A DNA stretch of 33,210 bases from Clostridia bacterium. Its GTDB lineage: Bacteria; Bacillota; Clostridia; Christensenellales; UBA1242. The stretch is taken from contig JAGASX010000008.1 of NCBI GenBank assembly GCA_017621525.1, positions 1 through 33,210 on the forward strand, written 5' to 3'. Of this stretch, positions 21,101 through 24,940 are shown piece after piece (position 1 is the stretch's first letter; each line of letters starts with the position of its first letter). The notes under the pieces were generated by a model. The model did not search any database. It was not told where the DNA came from and saw only the letters and a program-made list of their open reading frames with translations. A program made the position numbers and the translations under genes.

Positions 21101-22089
21101 TTTACGCTCGCAAAGCGCTGGGCTTTGGCTTTGAATTTATTGGTGCAGACTTCGCAGAAGAGTTTAACGACATAACAAACTACTATACATTCTCTCACAC
21201 CTTGTCAGTTGAAAACCTGCAACCTTTCGGGGCAGATTCTTACCTTATCAACATTTCGTTCAATGCGGTTAGGGAAAAACTTAATCTCTCATTCGGTACT
21301 GCGGTTGATATGGCAGAGGACGATACCGAAATTGGCAAGGCGGGCGGACTTCGCTTTAAAGACGCAACAGGCAAAATTTATGATGTTGTTGCAGGCAGAA
21401 GTTATCAAATAACATTTGGCGATTCAACCCAACTTTTAATTGATACAGAAACCAACTATCGCATTGCTTACATTTTGGTTAAGTGTCCAGCAACCTATGA
21501 TGCAACCGGCTGGCTTACAGACGGCAACCTTGTCATCGACCAAGACTTTGTAAGTGAATACTATTCAAGAAATATCGAAGTTGTAGTTTACTTCCAGCGT
21601 CTTGTTTGGACTATGGATGAGTTTAGGGCAGATACCTTTGCCGGTGGCTCTGGCACAGAGGCTGACCCTTACCAAGTTGCAACTCCTGCTCAATTTGCTT
21701 ATGTCGCTTACCTTGTAAACAACGGCATAGAGAAAAATGGAATTAAATACGCCGATGCACACTACGTTCTTATTGCTGACCTCGATTTCAGGGGCAAGTA
21801 TTGGGAACCTGTGGGCACAGAAGAAAACCCATTCAATGGAACATTCGATTTGGGCGAATATGAAATTAAGGGTGTTACACACTATAAGACATATTCAAAT
21901 CCAAAAACTTCTTACAGCGGGCTCTTCTGGCACCTTGGCGAAAAGGCGAAGATTATTCAAATCAACAATACCGCACTTGTGGCAGGTATTGTTGGCGGAG
22001 TACTTCTGCTTATCCTTTTGATTTTGCTTGTTATTTACATTGCAAGACGTCAGGCAAAACGCAAACGACAAGAGATTGCAAATGGATAA
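3139..22089 (+). CDS. Giant (6,316 aa) secreted, membrane-anchored multi-domain surface protein
   Basis: A single uninterrupted frame. A signal peptide (hydrophobic ~9-25, likely cleavage after Ala34) leads into a GLUG-like module at residues ~77-200. A very long stalk follows with InlB/Listeria-Bacteroides-type segments (for example near 1364, 2732, 4618, 5251 and 5680), MBG-like segments, and four YDG-type segments (near 2394, 2595, 4305, 4483). A second GLUG-like module lies at ~6176-6260. It ends in a hydrophobic helix (~6279-6301) and a basic tail (ARRQAKRKRQ), so it is held by a C-terminal membrane helix; no LPXTG motif is present. Such proteins are generally adhesins or surface scaffolds; no enzyme motif was seen. 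The protein is Thr-, Ser- and Asn-rich and almost free of Cys. Domain names are by eye; the frame, signal and anchor are directly visible. Confidence 0.9.
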   Translation: MVKKFVKSIFVLSILLLSAGLAFFLPNTLKKAEAEGTTLLAEGKEEKVDSPVKLYNDGELIELTAPATGSYFGHTGVYKITSANDLAYVAYMVNKGDTNYQSGVYYQTANIDLEGKLWTPIGTYTNPFKGIYYGNGKTISNISITDASVDANTNSAAGLFGNTNAASLCDIVLAGTTVYNTNKSSASLVGSATGGEIINCYDKSSRIGANGVAMSYAVGKTSNTYVFLGGAVNGDTAEYTNATAITNALPINSSSTGLKKGYVGFYKIETGDFMRANSTWYESKVVRVLLSNNATSPAVYSYTPINNLYQNTIPVLRENAGDNNIYPILQGSKASIPQASTLQISKSFITTISYASNQTISVYLNFGYGNGRSGQYNFQYDQTFSSYYTLNTHMNKRVGYVFEGLYNATSFVEQNKMNVTGYDYKKSFPTANSSYYYNWSATGGQDVTVQFAIANDEGGVFTTAAALRAAISIKSAAGVTGTIDNINSYRRVTSVVSGEEVTVDFSLNPGYTLKAFTNNETTVTMDETTKRADVPSGVYVNFLNTTGTGSDYTITNKNNDSYNKATAVAAYNQESDLYTISINNIVGDGGMVYVVIGRIEYEIDIEPIFVKEANEADIPYQWRIMNGTTPVSTIAGVARIVGDTLYVRRGEAPVLRITTKLNTDSSAVVIAIASYSGMQTQPTEGTKSDPRFNYYQTWIVNSGTVIGNGNLTMRLGFCKSMITISSVDQNGNIFEDDNVMANGLSTQVNGSSEYLNNSTGFLISMNTSDSILVKNNGYYQVSAIKVNGSALTGITHSADGTTSSWSGNVFSVIYDGSGVNYNVVVEYDLRSFSLSYEYYFEGTKQTAISPLLSTTTKNGATTLTSTSSIAPTTVLTITNTMTNLGKGVFFVPTLAVELAYVDKDGKTITPATGVAGYRTSTISKGSASNGTFNYTLNLGTYNTVVKFYFEYRTVSFSVNKLQLLNGDGTTSEVTSGLVAISPNLEFQYNFASGTASLSSANLGGIQIHSQYYLLGWYLKNGKVAVTDVYASLCSNAQIIADVVAVGAQNASENSSTFTYNGVNAYVQQRIVEVKQATGTRGNGQFYLSDKTTVVDSYLTNAGSVVYSQELAVSNSVYYNLGHTFASWSVPLNSGSITNGKYSITGSNWYAVFRKANDGSAVSIDESGYQTWSGFSTLTKETRSVTLTATWTVIEYNVSVDGVASTTVKIGEVISYTTVRENKDGQATYTIGSHEVNGSVKLGYVVVGYDLAHAGGEETIAMRGATIANGRYALTASNFLAFISDDNRFEVNSTPISITTIREAGTYKIYLENSKNGYFSYTYDKTALENKGYGGVEDGTIYIIVTFDSSATNLKKALDEKLIVPNRTGYTYSGWVRSVQGEQTSTAFSLTAIYTDTKDIFIVPTWSLKSQTAQSGLDFADDVGSLRKFYVTNAHDVLNGSLSGTNVTATDSVDKANLVLTNGEKVTGYGYEVTFNGETRTYASQTTLNINIFEIAGEVSVKFYITIQDVVNKSPVNTYTAFSSAVTFEMVKNSIYIYDANLCSVYNGTSEFVAGEANDFGKFLYRYDWDGTDRASGEKTPIGATSAFFTNFAVAGGVYTAGANRTLRMGLNLNVFGTKDFTQIFDNVQKDSKEYFILNTSLTIEKAKINIAFPNGSAYYVPNVIAIVYTNASPFQFSVGSKTFTYTYSQITLLPNAPAGVYTGSEQHSADVGKFIVNGLTVEGYSDEERDANFEWVISKNSTFKLLDSASALKYQYLTKYLTAENGALNSTLAGVYGGKADTLSVTDVAINGVSVEISNKSQFTVYHENDVVLSVAGNGTMEMYIYINSSLLSSISLKFTVTINLSSSRSEVLFPLTFGTNSNGTSYSDEFDGAEGLLSSEETISYGQSSKTIYAILTDVVKVALNYNGGKRADAVNDVVYLSAVSGALQMDAPTYPYAGISFGGFTSPTLDGLTIGVGGGKMTLSTTKGGATQSLIAKWNFNEIIATLPNDTITRYASEKGIALGVDEVIATTSPEIFANKTYSLSSNGTNFAFNATTAKFEVKNGDGFATTDMSGSYTIVLNFTFSDGVQAPQSQTKTFSFTLNILANTIEVAYNGGELVFNNSNQANTIAIDFTLNGEDNGSEMLASLATSDSTSAKQCVYIAGTPNLTLRNAGEYTITFNVVSKFGGLYSFANGTDTTSLTLTIKQFEIVLADYADQINLAKVFGQEDENPLKATIVIAQNGDDAVALSFTRKEGEGIGNYALTFKEIIDSEDKINYVVKTDGFDRDYQIVIPSGNLKVELLSAFAYTYNGFALGGYAVSYNGTNYTLSATAGSENLAVTFDMYYMNGSAKIQIPLSQRETYAGFVEFTSNADKNAGSYSLSVRLTSAGSDWAGVDMVNSQNAIISVAKRTLTVTAIEKVFDQTANFRYNNKNMAGNTALLTLSNVVTYADGSFDEIEITGSLAKETVGVAKVVSMTITNTSNYTLADFTSLNATIIADNTTTITALPTNSTQFDYGVFTNALTTSEIASLVPLSFNSGEIGLAYLAISNATLTGSDFSTGGYAIVGSHTITFTISSTNFTFGGARVDDLSHVYTMTAEATITINPIAVTITNSSLKITKPYDGNANVLSKFVGQAVNANGGYYTSSQILEGDIITVNSGVYENALIGLNKLITLTYAEGDDSANYIITTDVVGDITKITLTYNKKGDTETFVDGVKEFGNSAPIKLEYLGDFDDIINALLSEDTFLTRVGYTQIGWRYNGVSLAEINESQKAQMLQAGVDAGNAGITIEAVWQISTFIVKIETNDRATSSVTQTAVEYYADLKDIAITANIGYTFEGATANNQNATLTVGTTGRREGKISLETIVGDITITIVTEEIEVKIIIDYNPPMDLDVLTDDASWGNARERVMTYTQLLSTDLPVLRVSKEDTFDFSHWTLSDRTSEGANLWTRINGASLTADNLDGYEFVAHWAEAELELIISAEETAIVAVYDDEGHPLTATDGVYILHYLDTFVVDITHDDWYKWTNVTIDGDYNSIIGNQTATNANSGNFTVVEIGSHMTINIVSEAIKVVFTTSYICPASTTIAQASGSVTGTYTADAGMETMADVLGQYLPKAGTFRQESWQYGASEIEFTSSAQNVITTIHGSVPTSDISIELSANFVGLDYTVTFEKGTAPEAEFTGDDAGAVSATRVYRYGSPITDMPILDNDGKDYIWISGANEIFSVGKNFVTSLANADCTLTLTAEWENIPYKLYITLDENADKVTDMKADGVAVGEYIQVILGATQEVYFTILTGYELDQTNTTITAGNGETSLTFNGNVLTIVNVMADTRVSVAVKAKDYVISINQTGFETLSNATYNVSYMQNISSIFDGQSFTRVGYTISALTYKGVNFASFNGSAWTFNGFYVQSGAYVYDGGLELDIVWTRDEGASQFTLSLDSVENVYYNGTEQTIAYSSIIINGGETFAIGNTFANGERAKEAYFLLDESKYTAQNDFSFVYKNAIAGGKLVLVIVIEDVVGGGTYSLTSSEVEVSIYQTNVVIKNANVYSYYTGSANVELISGASFGELYYQDKVTAMGELEIAKVEIIDQTGKYWVSTTAGNYEVKYYFNTASGFNASNYTGIVKEGGFYTLTTAGMTDKVYAQITQSNATIQLSGRGYANGNVHKVDNAEVKFPEYVLGANATINSIYTAGAEAGRYSLTSDFTIDVDITNGDGEDIKFNFTFSISGDYSIVSTAYAYEVVARAKDFAVTEVTDADEILSLTSIEYEGTKITLGSENVDYSVRGELIFSISGNGTDNLKILVTKEKAVSLSFSLAGNTPVLAWTNTTEVSSLTSLLQNLESEGAHTFNATYSTGANLYAVMTEYKAVLQSLGDKGGDMGYKYIARGTTLALDTPIAWTGFDFAEWVVEDDLTVVGNEISLDRDGTIVASTARVIWEIATPTATLDNFAGSALFDGGEIEITLNDVMSGGLTNENQSELTYAYEFLRGTTSLSKTQSFKVAGLISSSGEYTLKVTASKAGYVAKTANFTFNVSISGLVLNEVIFDADTFTYSNKDFANDILITLKGLFDDKFTLAELTKEENPYCYFTVDRGIIKNVGTFNLTLVLDSDVFDTASMGEFEYNYQITVEKASILLKQSDIPAEHSEKLLGMEDPTFTFNITMFEGENAEEVEVSLTRQSGENKGEYAFTAISVASANFTADMEEGLIFTIKQAEGALKVVLENEISAVYSKTIPVIEIAYNEEFGQWIMSLGDSSTNLILLYQSGEDFIEISGTLYKIALENISFSLDEAVDAGTYDAGNMKYAGEGNFTDFIVAGSVKIATRAITLAGITKVFDRNENIIATTENLSGLIAGDDVALTGKYKTMTVANDIELTSLALTGTRAFNYHIVAEGATGDITPLAVNDVVVEISNDQFEYGQISNTTPSSELSSLVGEIKLSLDGNLGDLSLDFISVESLAISGEVSTAGYLNAGSADIVIKFASNNFSGLKAEGYSVSIYLTQKQLDLSAMTIVKDYDKTATLPNDIAGEFASYIFAGDDVQIDMTLSKYENAEIGTNKAVAIVLAGSDSANYVVLDNVKGTINAYSVKLTVNATTQHADLVTDGAFVADGIMPNIGSATFKVGYPSTESASAVMASLTLPTRTGYTATGWKYYDGNGYTALTSENIFSFLESIVNDQSLTEKTATIYTAWEIEYYSISISGENIASYQVSSTDIAAFDENDKIKYFSDVSIDFTAERGYKFKAYMLASGNAGGRNFDDVGNNTSTIAISQIASDLALEVTTEEIMVTFAIEANIPDYTTRTDTTDLEKTFAYSLLSTMTEDDIASLSVTEGTYSLVGLLYNGSDTIGDKTLQEIVDIVDENLATDLTINLLAKWAGEEYQITFDANGGTLVGDSQIDAVYGSAFAVSFPDAIKDGYIKAWVDHEGKAYTELDVLTTIGTLGGDGKYHLTFTAEWRYADFNLTVAFEEKISVKVNDEEILSGQTFTLTYGDEGVKVEVSVEAGYSFSVDDSRLVGEMTQEGNIFVIKNLTADSVIKFNKVCIDNTLTLTLTQVESILVTIDGEEAQSGEVIVVKTESVAEIVLTSVKGYEFTLANITFTGSGTLDREISADKGTLTLVWSGFTADGEAEISATPSTNTITIEDVSAYFMTLTLNGQAIAVTGGTFAIKTDEEVAVAGTLKYGYENASISTGDVDYVKAGSVDNTFNNSDKYFYFTATLTNINDSFSVALSATEREYTFEVSVKEGMEAFGQITSTTPVTVKFGQTLEIAQQELRYDYMFNGWESGGEIISTDAVATIVLDESQKALLESVAHGENISIFATYIKRTINVTFSAGIYGGYSLIQDGQEIAYIETQTSVVQEIILGIDLVIQLVPDKGYEVDLVKLDGLAISLADHGYTETDKLVTISTDIDNPFTSVDISFKASALNITVLAGTRIRYEEHLGTDAGGWIYATNSRGERLDDSVYKQNDGELIIGANYKFSTYTDIKIYFVAVAKTGFAYTISCDTPGVVINESNLNGTKVYSFSGIKENITIKAIFIAKENSVNVQFAMQGESEIAYAGTIAVDSSSALVSASPNRGSHLEIGVVTSATLSLEVYSSLAYSLLADENGYLVYSIAYKGDGFFETVTVGMLSAMDRVTTGFSYGTTLEIPNINADATIYIYVVPQEYTLTFAVSDIESVTMTTKVHYGEEFDLSSLTEEELGIIFPERAGFTFSGYYTKPLGQGTMYINGKHEIVSVWLEDGFEFNGTIYVKDDGFNMETNSFTLYAGWIFNRAVVNIEFTPADVQNVDESKTVADMISNYHSITAWTSQYSRWYVEILIGTNVEFKAIDFDGYEFESWTLYFEDETEGVEKPASFTLMDIKFGTYTLKAVYNPTYTMQIQNLNNGKDDGGDSYLVQNGVRITGKSFDKDEILTLKSVPNEGYKFLYWINIDTNERYMPTIDAMGEATYTFAHLRILPLKLKAVFVGKTVVVNLNTENATQYHTIREVTVNGKTVDYSSPFNACVGDEIKLYARKALGFGFEFIGADFAEEFNDITNYYTFSHTLSVENLQPFGADSYLINISFNAVREKLNLSFGTAVDMAEDDTEIGKAGGLRFKDATGKIYDVVAGRSYQITFGDSTQLLIDTETNYRIAYILVKCPATYDATGWLTDGNLVIDQDFVSEYYSRNIEVVVYFQRLVWTMDEFRADTFAGGSGTEADPYQVATPAQFAYVAYLVNNGIEKNGIKYADAHYVLIADLDFRGKYWEPVGTEENPFNGTFDLGEYEIKGVTHYKTYSNPKTSYSGLFWHLGEKAKIIQINNTALVAGIVGGVLLLILLILLVIYIARRQAKRKRQEIANG
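9706..11760 (+). repeat. Internal block A of the giant gene (diverged duplicate)
   Basis: Residues ~2190-2874 form an ordered series: an MBG-like segment, an AYTYNG segment, a YDG unit, a FDYG...TSEIASL segment, a second YDG unit, an InlB unit (TRVGYTQIGW) and a VTEEIEVKI segment. The same order recurs in block B near residues 4111-4770. Confidence 0.6.
15468..17460 (+). repeat. Internal block B of the giant gene (diverged duplicate)
   Basis: Residues ~4111-4774 are collinear with block A. Matching landmarks are FEYGQISNTTPSSELSSL against FDYGVFTNALTTSEIASL, TRTGYTATGW against TRVGYTQIGW, DSANYVVLDNVKGTI against DSANYIITTDVVGDI, and TTEEIMVTF against VTEEIEVKI. Confidence 0.6.
18204..18226 (+). 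repeat. In-frame TACCCT hexamer microsatellite
   Basis: Three full TACCCT units plus TACCC encode a Thr-Leu dipeptide run in the giant protein. Because the unit is 6 nt, slippage would change length without breaking the frame. Confidence 0.8.
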
Positions 22090-22097
22090 CTTAAAAA

Positions 22098-22128
22098 GAA
22101 AGTCATGGAATTTCCATGACTTTTTTTT
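22098..22128 (+). terminator. Intrinsic terminator of the giant gene
   Basis: AAAGTCATGG pairs with CCATGACTTT around AATTT, followed by an eight-T run, 9 nt after the stop codon. Confidence 0.9.
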
Positions 22129-22164
22129 GTGCCAGCGAGAACAAACACACTTTCTCTCTGTCCA

Positions 22165-22290
22165 AGCCCTCCCTTGTTCTTCTGCCTTCCCCTTTAGCCG
22201 TGGGGAGGTGGCACATAGTGCCGGAAGAGGCTCAACTTTAAGTTAAAAGTGAAAAGTGAATAGTGAAAAGGTGTGCTCCGCTCCGCACGC
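22165..22290 (+). repeat. REP-like intergenic repeat, copy 2, with a degenerate AGTGAAA tandem
   Basis: This copy contains GGGAGGTGGCAC (22203-22214), shared in opposite orientation with copy 1, and the hairpin GGCAC/GTGCC (22210-22222). It is followed by a degenerate tandem of AAGTGAA-like units (22241-22270) and a short GC-rich hairpin-prone patch. It lies on the host side of the element boundary. Confidence 0.5.
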
Positions 22291-22324
22291 TCCGCTTATA
22301 ATGTTGAAAATATAAAATCCACCA

Positions 22325-22354
22325 AAAGCCTTCCCCGGCGGGAAGGCTTTTTAT
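22325..22354 (+). terminator. Terminator-like hairpin near the element boundary
   Basis: AAAGCCTTCCC (22325-22335) and GGGAAGGCTTT (22340-22350) form a perfect 11-bp stem with a 4-nt loop and a short T tail. No gene reads into it directly, so it may be a backup terminator or part of the host intergenic repeat. Confidence 0.6.
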
Positions 22355-22447
22355 AAAAATATTCAAAAAACATTGCCATTTTGCTTGACAAAATGCCAAT
22401 GGGGGCGATTAAGTATCCAGAGACTAGCGAAATAAATAGCAATAAAT
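22353..22447. other. Probable left boundary / attachment-site region of the element
   Basis: This 95-nt gap between the last host-type hairpin and the recombinase terminator is where a left attachment site would be expected, because recombinase genes usually sit next to one. It holds an imperfect inverted repeat: 13-nt arms at 22371-22383 and 22389-22401, one mismatch, 5-nt centre. The crossover point cannot be fixed without the right end or an empty site. Confidence 0.35.
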
Positions 22448-22487
22448 AAGCCCAAATATAAGGCATTTTCTTATATTCGGGCTTTTT
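22448..22487. terminator. Bidirectional terminator after the serine recombinase
   Basis: AAGCCC (22448-22453) pairs with GGGCTT (22479-22484). After one mismatch the stem continues for 8 bp (AATATAAG with CTTATATT) around a 7-nt loop. The recombinase stop codon touches its right side, so it should end the minus-strand transcript; the T run on the plus strand suggests it works both ways. Confidence 0.7.
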
Positions 22488-24000
22488 ATATTTTGATATA
22501 AATATCGTATTTAGTTTCTTCTTTTACAGTTGTATTGCCTTTATATCGTCTAGTTTTAGTAAATGTTTTGCTGAATATCTTAACACAAGTTTCTTCGCCT
22601 TCAACTGCTTTATATTTAGTATAATTGAAAGCAATTTCTATTTTATCATTGTAAACAACAATTTCTTTTACTAATAGATTTATCATATTTTCAGTGCTTT
22701 GTTTTAGCGAGTATTTGAAGTAGTTAGCAATTTCTTCTTTTGTAAGCATTGCTTTTTCTTTTGATTTAGCAACCGTGATTTTCTTTTCAAGTTCTCGCTT
22801 TTCTTTTTCAAGTTCTTCAAGTCTTGATTTGGTTGTTTCTGTAAAGATGCCTTTTTCAATAGCACTCATTATGTTTGAAATAGATTTCATAACACTTGCC
22901 AAGTCTTGATTTAATATGTTTACAGAGTTATCTTCATTAACTCTTTTTTTATGCACATTGAAAACTTTCTCTACAAACATTGAAATATTGTTTTGTGTTG
23001 CAAATACTTTTAAGATTGCTTTGTTTACAACTTCTTCTAAAAAATCTTTTCTTATTATTTTAGAAGGGCAGGTCTTTTTATGATTAGGATTTGTATCATA
23101 GCATTTGTAGTATCTTAATGGCTGTCCTGTATTTGACTTTGCACTTAACGCATAAAGTTTTCTTCCACAATAGCCACAAAATACTTTGTTTTTTAGAATA
23201 AAGACAACTGCATCAACTTTACGATTTCCGTGTTTATTCTTTTCAATCTTTTGTCTAGCAAGTTCGTAAATGTCTTTATCTAAAATAGGTGGGTATATCT
23301 TATCATAGACTTGCCCGTTTACTCTATAAATACCTGTGTATTTTTCTTGTCTTAAAATATTATGAATTGTGCTATCTAAAAATTGATTACCTTTGTTTCT
23401 AATTCCTTGTGCATTTAATTCTCGTGCGATTTCTCTAACTGCTTTGCCATTTACATAATCAGTAAACATTCTTACGACAATTTCAGCTTCGTCTGGATTG
23501 ACTTTTAGTTTAGCACCATCTCTAACATATCCAAAGTTTACATAACCACCGATAAAGTTTCCTTTTAGTCGTGTTTCGTTCATACCACGCTTTGTCTTTT
23601 GTGAAAGTTCTTCCGAGTAGTATTGGTTCATACCTTCAAGCAAACTTTCTAATAAAGTGCCTTCTGGTGTTTCTGGTATATTTTCAACTGCTGACAAGAT
23701 TTTAATTCCATTGTCTTTAAGGTGTTTTCTGTGAATAGCCATTTCGTATTTGTTACGAGAGAAACGGTCTAATTTGTAAACTAAAACATAATCCCAGCTT
23801 TTCGCATCACTATCTTTTAGCATTCTTTGAAAGTTTTCTCTCATATCGTGAGTTCCTGTAATGGCTCTATCAATATAAGTGTCAAGAATTAAGATGTCGT
23901 TTCGCTTTGCAAAATCTTCGCAAACATGCAACTGACCTTCAATAGATTGTTCAGTTTGTCTATCGCTTGAATATCTTGCGTAAATGACTGCTGTTTTCAT
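22486..24000 (-). CDS. Large serine recombinase (integrase)
   Basis: This recombinase is expected to integrate and excise the element by cutting and rejoining at short attachment sites. The 504-residue protein has an N-terminal resolvase domain (~1-145) with the YxRxS motif YARYS, catalytic Ser11, and active-site arginines Arg79 and Arg82 (KLDRFSRN). A Recombinase domain (~150-255) follows, then a zinc ribbon with Cys275, Cys278, Cys300 and Cys311, then a coiled coil (~365-417) as in large serine integrases. The start overlaps the stop of the upstream resolvase-like gene by 4 nt, and a GGTGGTG site lies upstream. All key residues are present, so it should be active. It may be an integrase or a transposon-type recombinase; its place at the edge of a phage-like element favours integrase. 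Confidence 0.93.
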   Translation of the reverse strand: MKTAVIYARYSSDRQTEQSIEGQLHVCEDFAKRNDILILDTYIDRAITGTHDMRENFQRMLKDSDAKSWDYVLVYKLDRFSRNKYEMAIHRKHLKDNGIKILSAVENIPETPEGTLLESLLEGMNQYYSEELSQKTKRGMNETRLKGNFIGGYVNFGYVRDGAKLKVNPDEAEIVVRMFTDYVNGKAVREIARELNAQGIRNKGNQFLDSTIHNILRQEKYTGIYRVNGQVYDKIYPPILDKDIYELARQKIEKNKHGNRKVDAVVFILKNKVFCGYCGRKLYALSAKSNTGQPLRYYKCYDTNPNHKKTCPSKIIRKDFLEEVVNKAILKVFATQNNISMFVEKVFNVHKKRVNEDNSVNILNQDLASVMKSISNIMSAIEKGIFTETTKSRLEELEKEKRELEKKITVAKSKEKAMLTKEEIANYFKYSLKQSTENMINLLVKEIVVYNDKIEIAFNYTKYKAVEGEETCVKIFSKTFTKTRRYKGNTTVKEETKYDIYIKI

Positions 24001-24392
24001 TTTTTATCACCACCTTTTAATAAGTTGTCTATATAACTTTCAAAGAGTTTATAGGTTTCTTTGTAAGGTGATGAGTCAATATCTGTAAATACAACTCTAA
24101 TTCCGTTCTTTTTCATATCGTTTTTGAATTTCAAAATCTTTGAAAAATTACGACCTAAAACACAAGCCGAATAAATGATAATTGTATCAATATTAAGATG
24201 CTTGCATTCTTTCTTTAACTGTTCAAACATTGGATAAGTTTGAAGTTTTTCGTTAGACAAATCAATGTAGGTGTTTATAACTTTCAAATTATGAATTGTT
24301 GCACATTGTTCACAACTGTATAATTGTTCTGCAATGTTTGGTTCATACTTCCTATAAGTAATGTGTCTTGCATAAATAACTGCTTTTTTCAT
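23997..24392 (-). CDS. Free-standing, catalytically dead resolvase-domain protein
   Basis: The 131 residues align from end to end with the resolvase domain of the downstream recombinase (MKKAVIYAR against MKTAVIYAR; TYID; KKNGIRV against KDNGIKI), and there is no DNA-binding part. Ile11 replaces the catalytic serine, Val78 replaces the first active-site arginine, and the DRxxTGT stretch is lost; only the second arginine (Arg81) remains. The gene has its own AAGGAG site, keeps a full frame, and overlaps the integrase start by 4 nt, so it is translated with it rather than decayed. It could pair with the integrase through the catalytic-domain or helix-E interface and modulate activity or direction; this is inference. 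The alternative is an ancestral duplicate on its way to loss. Confidence 0.8.
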   Translation of the reverse strand: MKKAVIYARHITYRKYEPNIAEQLYSCEQCATIHNLKVINTYIDLSNEKLQTYPMFEQLKKECKHLNIDTIIIYSACVLGRNFSKILKFKNDMKKNGIRVVFTDIDSSPYKETYKLFESYIDNLLKGGDKK

Positions 24393-24558
24393 ATCGCTTT
24401 ACTCCTTTTTTATTTTTAGGGTATAGCCCATATTTCAAAAACACTATGTATTGGTTAGTGCTTAACTGGTTGAAAAGTAGTACAATTTTTTTATTTACAA
24501 GACAAAGTTTGTAAACAATAGTATATTTTCTTTTCTTCTCAACTTGTCCTATTAACAT
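24352..24558 (-). CDS. Possible 68-aa leader gene of the recombinase operon
   Basis: The ATG at 24558 has an excellent site (AAAGGAG, 7-nt spacing) and opens a 68-residue frame beginning MLIGQVEKKRKYTIVYKLCL, basic with hydrophobic patches. It overlaps the dead resolvase gene by 41 nt, which is long for a normal operon overlap. I do not recognise the product. Its 5' end lies in the left arm of the inverted duplication, and the right arm keeps AGTTTACCC but not the ATG. It may be a translated leader rather than a functional protein. Confidence 0.45.
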   Translation of the reverse strand: MLIGQVEKKRKYTIVYKLCLVNKKIVLLFNQLSTNQYIVFLKYGLYPKNKKGVKRYEKSSYLCKTHYL

Positions 24559-24789
24559 GGGTAAACTCCTTTTTTGTCTTTTTTTTGACACTTCAAAAAA
24601 AAATCAGGGAATGGGGCAACAACCAAAGATAAAGAAAAAAAATATTGTCTTTGTAATTTTTTATTTTAATTGTTTAAGCGATAATTTTTTTCCTTTGGTT
24701 AAGGGGCAACATTCTCTGATACAATCAAGCATCAAAAAGATGCGATACGAATTGGTAAAGTTTACCCACCAACAAACAAAGGACAAGTT
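24541..24789. repeat. Diverged inverted duplication in the divergent control region
   Basis: Four blocks mirror around ~24665. AACTTGTCC (24541-24549) mirrors GGACAAGTT (24781-24789). GGGTAAACT (24559-24567) mirrors AGTTTACCC (24759-24767). ATCAGGGAATG (24603-24613) mirrors CATTCTCTGAT (24710-24720) with one mismatch. AACCAAAG (24621-24628) mirrors CTTTGGTT (24693-24700). Between the inner blocks, GGGGCAAC is in the same orientation on both sides (24613-24620 and 24703-24710). There is no coding gene between 24559 and 24940. It probably carries the promoter and operator sites for the recombinase side, possibly for both directions. Confidence 0.65.
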
Positions 24790-24940
24790 GTCGTGATAAT
24801 GCTACTTTTATCCTAAAAATACTAAATGAAAATTATTCAATACAAAATTGCTACCACCTTAACACTAGTTGAATACCAACTAATACATACAAATTTGAAA
24901 AATGAAGTAGTAAAGTGTTGGTAACGAAAAGGAGATAGCA

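Noticed and set aside
3139-22089. Sortase-anchored protein (LPXTG)
   Set aside because: No LPXTG-like motif precedes the C-terminal helix; a simple membrane anchor fits better.
23997-24392. Pseudogene fragment of the integrase
   Set aside because: It has an intact frame, its own ribosome binding site and a coupled overlap with the integrase; sequence decay would be expected to break it.
24557-24796. Plus-strand 79-aa frame
   Set aside because: It covers the inverted duplication, has a low-complexity KKK/FFF product and no ribosome binding site; it is a chance frame.
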